Source: Parietichytrium sp. I65-24A (lineage: Eukaryota > Sar > Bigyra > Thraustochytrida > Thraustochytriidae). From it: a stretch of DNA of 64,000 nt. Below are positions 1 to 10,093 of the stretch, piece by piece. The stretch is from positions 1-64,000 of the forward strand of contig BLSF01000110.1 of NCBI GenBank assembly GCA_012862575.1, written 5' to 3'. The translations under genes were made by a program, and so were the position numbers. The notes under the pieces were generated by a model, which worked only from the letters and a program-made list of their open reading frames with translations, searched no databases and was not told where the DNA came from. How positions within the stretch are numbered: position 1 is the first letter of the stretch; every line of letters starts with the position of its first letter.

Positions 1-344
1 TAACTGTCGAAGCGTGTTGTTTCCATTGAGCGCCATGGCCACCTGGATCGCTCCATCTTGCCACAGGTATCCAACAGACCTGTGCGTGAAAATACAGGCA
101 CCGTCAGAAATCAACTTGGTCGGCTCTTTCACCCAGCTGACGCCACCTCACTTACCGCACGGCCACCTCTCGGTCGAGAGCGTTTAGTCCTTCGTCCAAC
201 GACTTCACACACCAGAATCTCGACTTGACGCCACAAATTTCCCAGTCCTCGTACATTCCCATCTTCCTTCGTTGCGTCAGCCTCCAGAACGCTTCAATCG
301 CGAACAACGACACCTATGACCTCCACTGTGCGAACTGCTCTGTG

Positions 345-489
345 CCCTGCCCTGTGTCCGCGTGTTCTTTACGGTGTGTGCTGTGTATGTGTGCGTGTGC
401 CGTCAAGGTTAGTTTTTTTTGTCACTTTCAACACTGAATACTGCCTGGGGATAGGTTTTTTCCTAGACTCTGGTCGTCAACAAAAAAAA
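345..489. repeat. 145-bp direct repeat, copy 1
   Basis: These 145 bases recur exactly at 998-1142. Copy 2 begins immediately after the single N at 997, so the pair is probably a contig-end duplication left by scaffolding. A real duplication is possible. No gene is recognised in it. The rest of 1-625 holds nothing I can support. Confidence 0.9.
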
Positions 490-625
490 CTTAAGCGGGC
501 GGGCCGCCCGCAACCAGAAGTGCGGGGACAGGATCGTTGGATTTCGATGGAAGTGACATAGGTTCTGTTGATGAAAAGAAATTTGATTTGACGTGAATGT
601 TGATGATCGAGTGAAGCGTTGGTTG

Positions 626-996
626 TTATAGCGGGTTGAAATGGTCTTGTCGGACTGGAACCAGGTGATTTTGTCCTGGCGGCCAGTACAGATGAGCATC
701 TCGATGTGCAAGGGATAGGCGCTCGCCGAATTCATCATGGAGCATGAAGTCGTCAAGTTTGGCGCGCTGAAAAAAGTCCTTCTGCTTGTCGTCTGCAAGT
801 GTTTTGAGCTTTTGGATCTCTGAGCGAGGTGCGTTATGGACGAGGGCAAGTAGGTATCTTGCGATTGACGCACGGGACTTGAAGTAACGTTGGAGAATGT
901 CGGCGGAATTTTCCGGGGCGTCTGTCACGAAGGTGACGACGTCTTCTAGATAGGGTCGTATGTCTGGAACTGTCCAAAGGCCGAAGTCGACTTGGT
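626..996 (-). CDS. 3' coding fragment, unknown protein, cut by assembly gap
   Basis: An open minus-strand frame enters from the N at 997 and runs about 123 codons to a stop at 626. The residue composition looks protein-like (a stretch reads DILQRYFKSRASIARYLL, followed by a Lys/Asp-rich helix and an ending in Pro, Val and Asn). There is no start codon within the fragment that needs to be the real start, so the 5' part is missing beyond the gap. I do not recognise the family. It lies wholly between the two copies of the 145-bp repeat, which makes its true genomic neighbours uncertain. It could be a chance open frame. Confidence 0.35.
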
Positions 997-997
997 N
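997..997. other. Assembly gap (single N)
   Basis: One N between cttggt and ccctgccc. The sequence directly to its right repeats 345-489. Confidence 0.98.
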
Positions 998-1142
998 CCC
1001 TGCCCTGTGTCCGCGTGTTCTTTACGGTGTGTGCTGTGTATGTGTGCGTGTGCCGTCAAGGTTAGTTTTTTTTGTCACTTTCAACACTGAATACTGCCTG
1101 GGGATAGGTTTTTTCCTAGACTCTGGTCGTCAACAAAAAAAA
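998..1142. repeat. 145-bp direct repeat, copy 2
   Basis: Exact copy of 345-489, starting right after the N. The two copies end at the same 8-A run, after which the flanks diverge. Confidence 0.9.
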
Positions 1143-1553
1143 TAGGTTCGTGATGGTCAACGCTATAGTTTTGTGAATCTCAGCCCACTATGGCTAGAAA
1201 TACAGCTGCTCACTTTCGCGCTGGTGTATCCCAACTATTTGCAACTCACTACGGAAAACTAACGGGGGGTAGGTGGTGGTAGGAACTCCCCCGAACCCCA
1301 GGGGTCTGTCTAGGCTGCCGTAAGGCAGTTCTCTCCGATCCTCCCGTTAGGCGATTGAGTACGCCTAACGTTCTATTCAGGAGCCTATGCACCGAGTAAG
1401 CCGACTCTGGCAGGCTCAACTCGCGAGGATGAACTGTGAACGCAACGTGTAAGCCTCCCTTCGGCGGTCTTCTTCGTGCTTGTAAACACCAAAAAAAATG
1501 GAAAACAGACGAGCTTTCCTCACCGCTCCTGTCTGAAAGTTCGGCTCGCTCAC

Positions 1554-1751
1554 TTGAGAGCTGTGATAGGAATATGCCGTTTGCGATTGCCAGGCCGCTA
1601 AAGACGAACATACCCAGGGCAAAAGCCCGTGTCGCCCGCCATGCTGCGCGGGTCGGCGAGTACAAGCGAGAGGTACCGCATTGGCACACTCACCTTTCCG
1701 TTGCCACTGGTTGAAGCGAGCTTTTCCTCTTTGTGCTTTTGCACTTTCCAT
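1554..1751 (-). CDS. Putative two-exon fragment of a small membrane protein
   Basis: A minus-strand ATG at 1751 opens a short basic exon (MESAKAQRGK...) that ends at a GTGAGT donor (intron from 1693). An acceptor CAG at 1646-1644 continues the frame in matching phase into a hydrophobic segment, ALGMFVFSGLAIANGIFLS, which looks like one transmembrane helix. A second GTGAGC donor follows at 1553. The remaining exons could not be placed: a pyrimidine-rich acceptor near 1480 does not give a convincing continuation. The proposed first intron is only 50 nt. The family is not recognised and the model is tentative. Confidence 0.3.
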
Positions 1752-2666
1752 TCGGTCAAAAACGTGATGGGCCGGTGAGGACCAGCACTGCCACAAGCCG
1801 CCCCAGCCATCACCATGACTCGTTGACTCGAATTGATTTGATTGACCCGCTCCGACGTGTCGCTGTCATCTCTCGTTTTTTTCTTTTCTTCCTTTTTTGC
1901 CGTTCTCATTTTTCTTCACTGGGCAAGAACCCAAAATCTACCATAAGAGTTATTCGCGGTCACCCAGACCTGGTCATATACGCCATCATCTGCCATGCGC
2001 ATGCGTGTCCAGGCATCAAAGAGTTGGTTTCTACCACAGAGCATGCACTACCTGAGAAGCAATTTTTTACGAAGATTTTCGGGGTGGTCAGTCTCAACCC
2101 AAAGACTTTTTAACTCACATGTGTTCAATCAAATAAACGCAAAGCTTTGTATAGCTAAAGAAGCGAAAACAGATTCCGGTAAGGGTTAAATGAGCCACTT
2201 GGTGAAGCCTAAACCCTCCGCTATTTGGGTCAGGTTCCACGCGATCCAAATTCCGGTCCGCGAACAGCAGCATGTTTCCTCCTCGCACTGCTCTGGAGTG
2301 CAACACAGCTCCTCTTTGTCGCATTGCCGTCCACGAGCAAACTTTTGCCAAGCTCTATGCGACTCGAGAGGAGCAATGCCCCTGCCATGACATCAAAGTC
2401 TTTCCCATTCGCACAAACAGCTGTTTCTTCACTAATGGAGAGGACATGTGCCTCCTCGAGTTGTTTCGATTCCTCTGGGATGATGTCCGAGGCCTCGCGT
2501 GATTCGCGTGCCGCTTCCTCCCCCCCAGGTCGGCCTCGGTGCCTTGTTTTGGGAGCAGTGCACGCAGATCTAGAGACTTTAAAAAATCAATGAATGGAAG
2601 ATTGCCACAAAGGAGACACAGTTTTGTTTTTCTAATTTTGTAAAACACACGCCAATCACGGCGCAA
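1752..2666. other. Intergenic, no supported gene
   Basis: Only short overlapping frames with no recognisable protein features. A pyrimidine-rich stretch lies near 1875-1915. Confidence 0.5.
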
Positions 2667-3566
2667 TTAGTCCAGGAGATCTTCGATCATTTCTCCCAGC
2701 TCTTTGATGACGGCCTTGTAGGAAGAGCCTTGGCACACTGGGTTTATGGTATAGTCGCAAGAATACTTGCACTCCCCGCAAGAGCAGCTCACGCCAAGAG
2801 TGCAAACCTCAGTGTACGGATCCATGACGAAAATATTCGAAATCGTCTCTGCAACCGCCATTGCCCGGCCATTGCACCAGCCATCCCCACTAATTTGCTT
2901 CAGCGCTTGGTAAACACTGCAGCTTATTGCCGTGCGAACAAGTGCAACATCAATGGCCAACTCAATGGCCTTGTAAAGTGTGTTGCTTCCGCAGTATGGC
3001 GCCGCTCCAGACAAAAGCGCACAAGTCCCAACATTCAGGCCATAAGCACAAGCGGTAATGGTGATTGCTCTGGAGAGTGGCAGGTCACAGAAAAAGTCCC
3101 AAGCGTCTGCAATCTGTTTTCCAAGCCATTCCAGGTCATCCACGAACTGGTTGTCGAGATAGTCGCCCAAGTCGTCAAAGCCACCAAGCACGTCCTCCCA
3201 CGCATCTGTGGCGCCACTGGTAATTTTGCTAAAAAGAGCACTAGTTCTTTTCGCAAATGGCTTTGCGAAAGACTTCTTCAGCTCTTTAAGCTCTTTTCCG
3301 GCGGATTTGACGATTTTCTTCGCCTCATCATCAATGTCGTCCACCACGTCGTCGACACCCTTCTTCACAGACTTGCCAACCTTCTTGATTGTCTTCTTTA
3401 GGCTGAACTTGAGATTCCTTTCGTGCTCAGCTTCCTCTGCTCCCTCTCGCGAAGCAAGCAGTGCCCTGTGGGATGACGCAGCGTCCGCCGCAAGCGCCTC
3501 TCCACTTCCGACAAGAGCGGAGACTGCCACTACCGCAGCTACCCAGAGGCTGCTCACCCTCACCAT
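2667..3566 (-). CDS. Secreted Lys-rich / Cys-rich protein of unknown function
   Basis: 299 residues from an ATG at 3566. Residues 1-26 form a clear signal peptide (basic n-region, Ala/Val core, AxA site), so the protein is predicted to be secreted or lumenal. Residues about 50-110 are a strongly charged amphipathic segment with many KK pairs and DDVVDDIDDE-like acidic patches. The C-terminal half has about 12 cysteines, including a CSCGEC cluster near residue 260, suggesting a disulfide-bonded domain. Hydrophobic helices near 165-215 could be buried or membrane-interacting. The family is not recognised, and any defensive or lytic role would be speculation. The gene has no visible intron and is followed by an intergenic region. 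Confidence 0.8.
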   Translation of the reverse strand: MVRVSSLWVAAVVAVSALVGSGEALAADAASSHRALLASREGAEEAEHERNLKFSLKKTIKKVGKSVKKGVDDVVDDIDDEAKKIVKSAGKELKELKKSFAKPFAKRTSALFSKITSGATDAWEDVLGGFDDLGDYLDNQFVDDLEWLGKQIADAWDFFCDLPLSRAITITACAYGLNVGTCALLSGAAPYCGSNTLYKAIELAIDVALVRTAISCSVYQALKQISGDGWCNGRAMAVAETISNIFVMDPYTEVCTLGVSCSCGECKYSCDYTINPVCQGSSYKAVIKELGEMIEDLLD

Positions 3567-5556
3567 CTCGACAATTCAAAGTGATTTCGACTTGGTCGTT
3601 CTTGCCTCCAGTCAGGAAGAAAAGTGCTCTTCTCTCAATAAAGCCTTGCGCTCCCTCGGATGGCTTTTTTGGGGTCTGCTGTGTTGCGCTTTTGCGCGCG
3701 GTCGATGAACGTCTTTGCCACAGATCAACGAGCGTTGGTTTGCTCTGGTTTAGCTACTAGAGCTACTAGTAGAGGTTGTGTTGGTACTGAGTAGCAACCC
3801 CTTTTAAACTGAGGAGTTCAGCTGCTGCTTTCCTGCGTGTGAAGCTCCAAATAACTACTTTTATCAAAAGAGTGTAAAGAGCTGGAAAGATGAAGGATTT
3901 TGTGCAGCCCTACTGAGTACCGTTACTGAGTACTGTAATTTGCAACTCCAGCGCTAAAGATATGAACTTGGAGAGGATACCAGTTACCATTAGCGTAGAA
4001 GAGGGACTTTCAGTCGATGGCTATTGAACCAACAGTGAACCATTATGCCCCCGTAACTTACTGGCTGTGAATCCAAAGTTCGTTGACAGTTGGAAATGCA
4101 ATAAATGTGTGGGTTTGGCTGACTCATTGTTAATGCTGAAGCTAATCTCTTCTACCTGCTAGCTATATAGCAGAATCAAAGTGCTAGTAAGGAACATTTG
4201 TGTGGTGCAAGGATAGCTTCTTGCTAACAAGCAATAACTACCGTTACATGCGCTTGCGCGGCCTACGTGTAGGTGATTGGCGCGAACGTGAGGAAGGCAC
4301 AGAGGAGGAGGAAGAGGAAAATGAATAATCGTTGCAAAGATGTTTTCTGAGTTTCACCAAAAACAGAAGAGAACCATGATTGTCCACACAGCAAGGTTGA
4401 GAAGCTGTGCCTTTCCTACCGTGTGCTCCCCTCTCTTGAAAGGGACCATGGATGACCGTGGCCAAATAAATTGCACATCTTCTATCTTCTGATTCTGCTG
4501 TTCAGTGAATAAACATGTTCATTGGAATGTCTGGAACGCAACTGCGACTGTACACGCACCCACTGCCACTACTAAATCCTACATTACACTGCGTTCGTAG
4601 AATTCAAGTGTCAACTGCGTGGTGATGATTCTAACACGTTGAAGGTCTCCATTTAAGATGCGAATTTGCAATTCTCGCTCCAGCGGGACTTCTACCTGAG
4701 AGGCGCACACATTGGAGCATGCACCTTTCACTGGTTAGTCGGTTCAACTTCGCGTTTTGAGAGTTGTGAGATGTGTCAGTTGGGTAGCTGTGTGAGCATA
4801 GAAGCCTATAAGCAATTGCCAACCATAGGGGTAGTCAAGAAGCAAAGAGAGACCACTGTGTTACAAGTAGTTTGCAATTACTGTGTTGGAGCACATACCC
4901 GTAGTACAGTCAGTCTGGAAATGTTGGTCAATTCATTCTTCATTCACATGGCTCGCAGTATCAACTTGAAATAATTCGCTGCCCTCCTCGCATGTGCGAA
5001 TTTCGCCCGCTCAGGCCGCTCACTCTTTAGCTTAGAATCAATGTCCTCCTGACAGCCGTCCGCAATTGCAAATCCACTCAAGTTGAGCCGGTGCCGAAGA
5101 TGGCAAAGACAGCGAGCGGGGTGGTCGTAGACTGCGAATAGAGCAAATTGAGGCAAATTGTGCGAGCGTGGCCCAGACATCTCCAAACAGGGGATTCCGA
5201 CTGGGCAAAGAGCCCTTCTAGCGAGCTATCTATAGCGAAAGCTAGAGGCCGACACTAATTTTGCCGCCCATGCACATGGTGGCCCCAGCTGGCTTTCTCG
5301 TTGATGATTGCTTTGGCCCACCTCGAAGACAATCTTGACAACTGGCCGACAATGAATTCGAAAAGTCCGCGGTCAGCACATGTCAGCACATGTCAGCACG
5401 TTGCGCCGGAAGCTGTGTGCAAAGACTGCGCAGAGTTGTGAAGAGTGACCAGGCACGCCAGGCACACTTGCATTGGCAAGGCATGAAGAGCGAGCTGAAA
5501 CGAAAATGGACCCGCAAAGCTATCCATCCAAATGAAATTATTTTTTCTTGATCAAT
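3567..5556. other. Intergenic, no supported gene
   Basis: About 2 kb without a convincing coding frame. It contains TACTGAGTAC-type short palindromes near 3912-3935, a short direct repeat of tcagcacatg near 5380-5400, and the AATAAA-linked motif at 4508-4524. Confidence 0.5.
4508..4524 (+). repeat. AATAAA-linked 17-mer, copy 1
   Basis: aataaacatgttcattg occurs here and again at 32631-32647. It may include a polyadenylation signal, but no gene ends just upstream on this strand. Confidence 0.6.
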
Positions 5557-7101
5557 CTACTCTTGTCTCGATAGTCTCGATAGCTCTCGAGATTGCACCA
5601 CAGGTTGGGGCTTCAAGTCGGCTGCTGTGCAAGCTGGTTTCACAGCTGCGAAACTCTTTCTTAAGCGAGCAGGTGGCTGGAACACCTGTATTTGTGTAAA
5701 AAGATTTAAAGCCCGCGCAAGGCAAAGGATTCCTCGGAAAGCAAAAAATGGGGATGGCGACGATGCAGGGACTGCAAACATGACTGTTGCCGCCCCGATC
5801 AAGTTGATTATTGACGCAAAAGTGGTGAGCACAATCTGTCTTCCAAGCTTTCGGAAGAGAGCATTCTGGGCAGCTTCGCTAGAGGACTTCGACTGCACGC
5901 TAGACGGATTCTTGCTCCAGGCCAGCAGCGCTTTTCGCGCGGATAGTAGGTAGGTGGTCAAGAACGCCACGGCCACTATTTGGAGCACAAAATTAAGAGA
6001 CGAGACGTAACGAATATTTCGTGTCATCGTTTCAGGGCGATAAGCAATCCATGGAAGAGCAACTAGGTCGTGCGCCAAGCTGAGAAAGATGCATGTGTAT
6101 CCGACAACAGTCACCGCACGTTCCCGTGACTTGGAGCCTCGCAATGGCAGACTCAGCATTGATCTCCACAACAGCGCAATTGCGAAATCTGAAACCAAGC
6201 TGAGACCGATCATCTGTGGTTGAAAATACATTCGAGCATTCCACGAAAGGGTTCCTGTCGCTCCATCGGCATCCAACAAGAAAACGATGGACATCGCTGA
6301 GGCCTGCAAAATGCTGATGGAGAGAACACAATCTGCGGACCATAGTCGCGGCATGCAGTACTTGACTCTCGCCCGCCAAATATGCATGGCCCAAAGTAGT
6401 ATACAAGCGTACAAGATCCCAAAGCCGAACTGAAAAATTCCTTTGACACCAGATTTAGTCGAAAAAGTGTCGAGCACGTCTTCGTCCGCGGTGAGGTTGA
6501 CAGGGCAGGATACTTCTCGCGGGAGCGAAGAAGTGAACCCGAAAAGATTTTCCCCGAGGCCAGGAATCACGTTGCGAAGCCACATCCACTTTTCAATTTC
6601 CGGAAATCTAGCTAGTTCGGGCTCGAACTTGTTTCCGTCATGAGCATTTGGCCGCTGAGCTATATTTCCGACCGGTTCCCAATACAGTCTATGTGTCTGA
6701 AGAACCAAAGCATGTGCGGTATATCTCGCCTGCAGGTTTTTTCGAAAGACGCCATCGCATCTTGCATCTTCAAAATCGCTGAGCAGAACTATGCGCTGAC
6801 GATATCGCGCTGAGAATTGAGTAATTCCGTCCCACAGAAGGTCTGCGCTTGTGCCACTCCCACCTTTTACAACCTCGTCGTACACCTCACCGAACAGCCG
6901 ACAAAACTCTTTCAGGTCAGAATCGCGAATTACGTCTAAAGAGAGAGCGTCAGCCTGGAGCGGTGTGGACACCCAAGTCGAGCCCTGGAGCGTATAATAG
7001 AGGGGGAAGCTGGTGCAATTGCCGGCAGGGAAGACTCCCCCGCGCCCAGCTCCCAGGCTCGTTGCAAGCACGACCGCCACGATATGGCTTGCCCAAGCCA
7101 T
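5557..7101 (-). CDS. 7TM receptor-like membrane protein with N-terminal ectodomain
   Basis: 514 residues. I chose the ATG at 7101 because it opens directly into a signal peptide (MAWASHIVAVVLATSLGAG). Residues about 25-220 form a non-membrane region with NCT and NLT sequons, expected outside the cell. Seven hydrophobic segments follow from about residue 225 to 490, separated by short basic loops, and then a short Pro/Ser/Arg-rich tail. This N-out, seven-helix layout resembles a G-protein-coupled receptor, but I see no diagnostic family motif, so the functional call is topological only. It sits in the same direction as, and upstream of, no partner in an operon sense; the next minus-strand gene is another seven-helix protein. 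Confidence 0.8.
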   Translation of the reverse strand: MAWASHIVAVVLATSLGAGRGGVFPAGNCTSFPLYYTLQGSTWVSTPLQADALSLDVIRDSDLKEFCRLFGEVYDEVVKGGSGTSADLLWDGITQFSARYRQRIVLLSDFEDARCDGVFRKNLQARYTAHALVLQTHRLYWEPVGNIAQRPNAHDGNKFEPELARFPEIEKWMWLRNVIPGLGENLFGFTSSLPREVSCPVNLTADEDVLDTFSTKSGVKGIFQFGFGILYACILLWAMHIWRARVKYCMPRLWSADCVLSISILQASAMSIVFLLDADGATGTLSWNARMYFQPQMIGLSLVSDFAIALLWRSMLSLPLRGSKSRERAVTVVGYTCIFLSLAHDLVALPWIAYRPETMTRNIRYVSSLNFVLQIVAVAFLTTYLLSARKALLAWSKNPSSVQSKSSSEAAQNALFRKLGRQIVLTTFASIINLIGAATVMFAVPASSPSPFFAFRGILCLARALNLFTQIQVFQPPARLRKSFAAVKPACTAADLKPQPVVQSRELSRLSRQE

Positions 7102-7787
7102 TGCGGCCGAGAGCTTCCCGCTTGCCCTCAAAATGCGACGACCTGTCAACTGTTGCCTGAGTGCAGTCTGAGTTGCGAGGTCATGCAATATTTGCAGAGA
7201 CTCGACTACTGACTGTGAGAGTGGGAGACGATGCAATGCTTGAATCTTGACGATTCTCTACGATGCCTCGTGAAACGCGCGTTGTTATTGACGTATCAGC
7301 CTTGAGAGCACAGACAATCCGTTCTTGTGACTGGCGACTCGAAAGTCTCGAAAGTCTCGAAAGTCTCGAAAGACAAAGTATTGGAACGCACCTGGTATGG
7401 TTTACACTGTAGGTACACTACACATGTGGTACTTCGTACACTATCCGTTGACGTTTTTCTCCCTCAAAATCATAATTTCTACTGTAGTGATGTGAATTCC
7501 TGTGAAGCGCGCAACACTAATACGCACGTTGGAAACAAACAAAGCCTGAGGGTGAACTAAGATAGTACAATTTTCAAATACAAGTACAGTCATCTCCTAA
7601 GAATCGAAAAAAAGCCTCAACCCCATCCCTCGTAACGGAAACTGGTGCAAATATATTTAGACCAGCAAAACAAGTCCCTTCCAGCTAAGAGTAGAAGCGA
7701 GCCTAATAGAGGACAAATAGAAGCTCACGGAACACATGACGGGCAGACCACAGAGGAGAAATCTCATCCTTGCTTCGTAACATAAAG
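7102..7787. other. Intergenic with short tandem repeat
   Basis: No gene. A gaaagtctc-type 9-nt unit is repeated about four times at 7333-7371. Confidence 0.6.
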
Positions 7788-9209
7788 TCAAGCCCAAAAC
7801 ATTTGCCCAACGTCGTGGTTTGCCCGCGATGGCTTTGGAATGCTGCCAAAGTCCATCTCACTGTTCACCGCAGAGCCCGGGGAAACAGAGCTCCCCATAC
7901 CTCTCAACGTTGGAGACACTGAAGAGCTTCGGTCAGAGGCAGGGGCTCTTGCCTCTGCGCTTTCCTCGATCGAGTATGAAAATTGCACATGGCCCTCAGC
8001 ATTGTCAATATCTTGTGCTATCAGTGGGGTGTCTGCACCGATGACGCGGACCTTTCTGGGCCGAGGAGTCATCAGGTGCAAAAGAATAAAGCTTGGCACC
8101 AACTCGGGAACCGTATAAAAGAACCACGGATACATAACTTGGGCGAGCAAACCAGTCAGTCGGTAAGAGAAGAGTGGATCCAAGAGAAAAAGCACCCCGC
8201 GCAAGAGGAACAACACGATGCTGAGAATTGTAATCACGAGAATGTTCACCACGAAGGTCCTCTTCAAAGGGTGGTGAATTTGAGCAAGCTGTCGGAGCAG
8301 CTGGAAGCCATAGCGCACAAACATGGCGCTTAAGACGGTAAAGAAGAAAGCTATGGTGATCGTTTGGGCATGGTCTATATCCTTGAATTTGACCGGATCG
8401 CACTCAAACCATTGCACAAGCAACAGAATGAAGATGATCACATAGACCCAGAAATTGAGCAAGAGTTGCACCACATCCGGGGTGAGAAGAATACACACCA
8501 AGGAGCAGATGGCGTTGAAGCCCTGCTGATCGTCAAGCGTGGCCTCCCTGGAACTCACGCCAGGCTGCGCACCGTTGTTGGAGTCTGCCATGGCTTGCGT
8601 GCCAAGGTTCGGGATTGACACCATCGTTTCGTTCGGCTGGCGGCGATTCGTGCTCTGTGCCAGAGCGCGAGCAATCTCCTCCTCAGAGCTGAGCCCAACT
8701 CTGTCCGCTTTGGACTTTTCGTAGGACCGCAAAATATTTGCAATGTATCCTACAAGGGAGAGATAAGAAGTAAAGAACAAAAGCTGACACAACCGGTTGC
8801 AAGCGGAAACCAGCGTGTGGTCATTTCCGCAGGTCTCCACTCCTTCGCCTGGGTCCGGTGCTACATTGAAGAGCGTCAAAAGCAGCCACACGATCCTCAG
8901 AAAGAACGCAAGGGCTAAATTTTGAGTTACAGTATTGAGGCGGTACCTATTCAGCAGCGAGACTGTCAGGTCTTTACCGCTCAGCCTCAGATGCTCGAAC
9001 GCGAACACTCGCTTTTTCCCATTCGCGCCCACCTGCCCGTTCGCGACCCCTGCCGTCGTAGTGTCATACTGCAGCTCCAGCCGCTCCCGAGCTTCAAGCC
9101 GCTCTTTGTCGAGCCAACACCTGTACATCGCCTGCAGCGTCGCGTACATGAACGCCAGAACGTACAGCACCAGGCTCACTGAGAGCGCGCGCGCCTTGTA
9201 TTCGTCCAT
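7788..9209 (-). CDS. TOM1/THH1-like seven-helix membrane protein
   Basis: 473 residues from an ATG at 9209. There are about seven hydrophobic helices: residues near 8-30, 95-120, 135-165, 230-265, 285-310, 320-345 and 355-380. A low-complexity hydrophilic loop lies at about 170-225 and a Ser/Pro-rich cytosolic tail after 395. The last helix pair, reading PWFFYTVPELVPSFILLHLM and followed by a basic Pro-Arg stretch, resembles the C-terminal helix of plant TOM1/TOM3/THH1 and animal GPR137-like proteins. Members of that group sit in endosomal, lysosomal or vacuolar membranes. The similarity is judged by eye and is moderate; an unrelated 7TM protein is possible. Confidence 0.6.
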   Translation of the reverse strand: MDEYKARALSVSLVLYVLAFMYATLQAMYRCWLDKERLEARERLELQYDTTTAGVANGQVGANGKKRVFAFEHLRLSGKDLTVSLLNRYRLNTVTQNLALAFFLRIVWLLLTLFNVAPDPGEGVETCGNDHTLVSACNRLCQLLFFTSYLSLVGYIANILRSYEKSKADRVGLSSEEEIARALAQSTNRRQPNETMVSIPNLGTQAMADSNNGAQPGVSSREATLDDQQGFNAICSLVCILLTPDVVQLLLNFWVYVIIFILLLVQWFECDPVKFKDIDHAQTITIAFFFTVLSAMFVRYGFQLLRQLAQIHHPLKRTFVVNILVITILSIVLFLLRGVLFLLDPLFSYRLTGLLAQVMYPWFFYTVPELVPSFILLHLMTPRPRKVRVIGADTPLIAQDIDNAEGHVQFSYSIEESAEARAPASDRSSSVSPTLRGMGSSVSPGSAVNSEMDFGSIPKPSRANHDVGQMFWA

Positions 9210-10093
9210 CTCCCCACGAACGATCTACAACGTTATTGCCGAATCCACTCCAGCTCTGCCAGAAACCAAATCCCAAGTCTCTCCAGCTCGCTCTGCGTAT
9301 CTTATATATAATTTGTATGAAAAGAGCGCTTCCAGCGTGCAGATGCGTGGCGCACGCGCGCGCGTACCAGCGTACTCAACTGCTCACTCGGCGAGTGGGC
9401 TCTGGTCTAGCGCGCTCTAGCCTCTAGAGTAAGAATCCAGTACTCGCTGCGGACTGTCGAGGCTCACCTACCGGAGGAAGGGGGCCGTGGTTCGAGGACT
9501 CGCTCTCAAGTTCTTTTGTTCTTTTTTTATGTAAATGTATAAACACACATCTCACTCTTCATTTCTTTTTCAACTTTCACTTGCTCTTTTTTTTCATTTT
9601 TAAAAAAATGACCGGTCGGTACCGGTATTGTACTTTAAGAATAAAAAATATAAAGTCAGTGAAAGATTTTTCCACTGTCAATTGTGACCTGTTGACTCTG
9701 TTGACGATTGAATTGGCCACTAGTCTGTCCATGTTCACTGAATGAATGAATCGACCGTGAAAGATAATCCCGCGAGAATTGGCACGGGACATCCGCACGC
9801 ATGTCTCCTTTACCACTCGATCCCTCTCTCTCTACTAGCTAGCTAGCTAGAGTACTATAGCATTTGCGACCACAGACCGCGGCACGGCGATCTCGTTTCG
9901 AAAATCGCGCACGTTTCCGGGCACGTTTGCGCGATCACGTTCTTCGACTCTCTGGAGTGGGCCTATAGCCAATCAATGTCTACTCTAGCAGTGGTCGGGA
10001 GAGAGAGAGAGTCTGAGGGCCGAAAGGCTGTGTACGTGGCGGAGGGCGCGACAAAGAGCGACGCGGCGACGTCTCCGTGCGAAAATCAGGGCG
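9210..10093. other. Divergent intergenic region
   Basis: Shared 5' region between the TOM1-like gene (minus) and phosphomevalonate kinase (plus). AT-rich in 9515-9660, with a ctagctagctag run near 9835-9850 and a short GA run near 10000. Confidence 0.5.
9301..9310 (-). promoter_or_regulatory. TATA-like element upstream of the TOM1-like gene
   Basis: The minus strand reads tatatataag about 95 bases upstream of the ATG at 9209. Position and sequence are consistent with a TATA box, but no transcription start is known. Confidence 0.3.
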
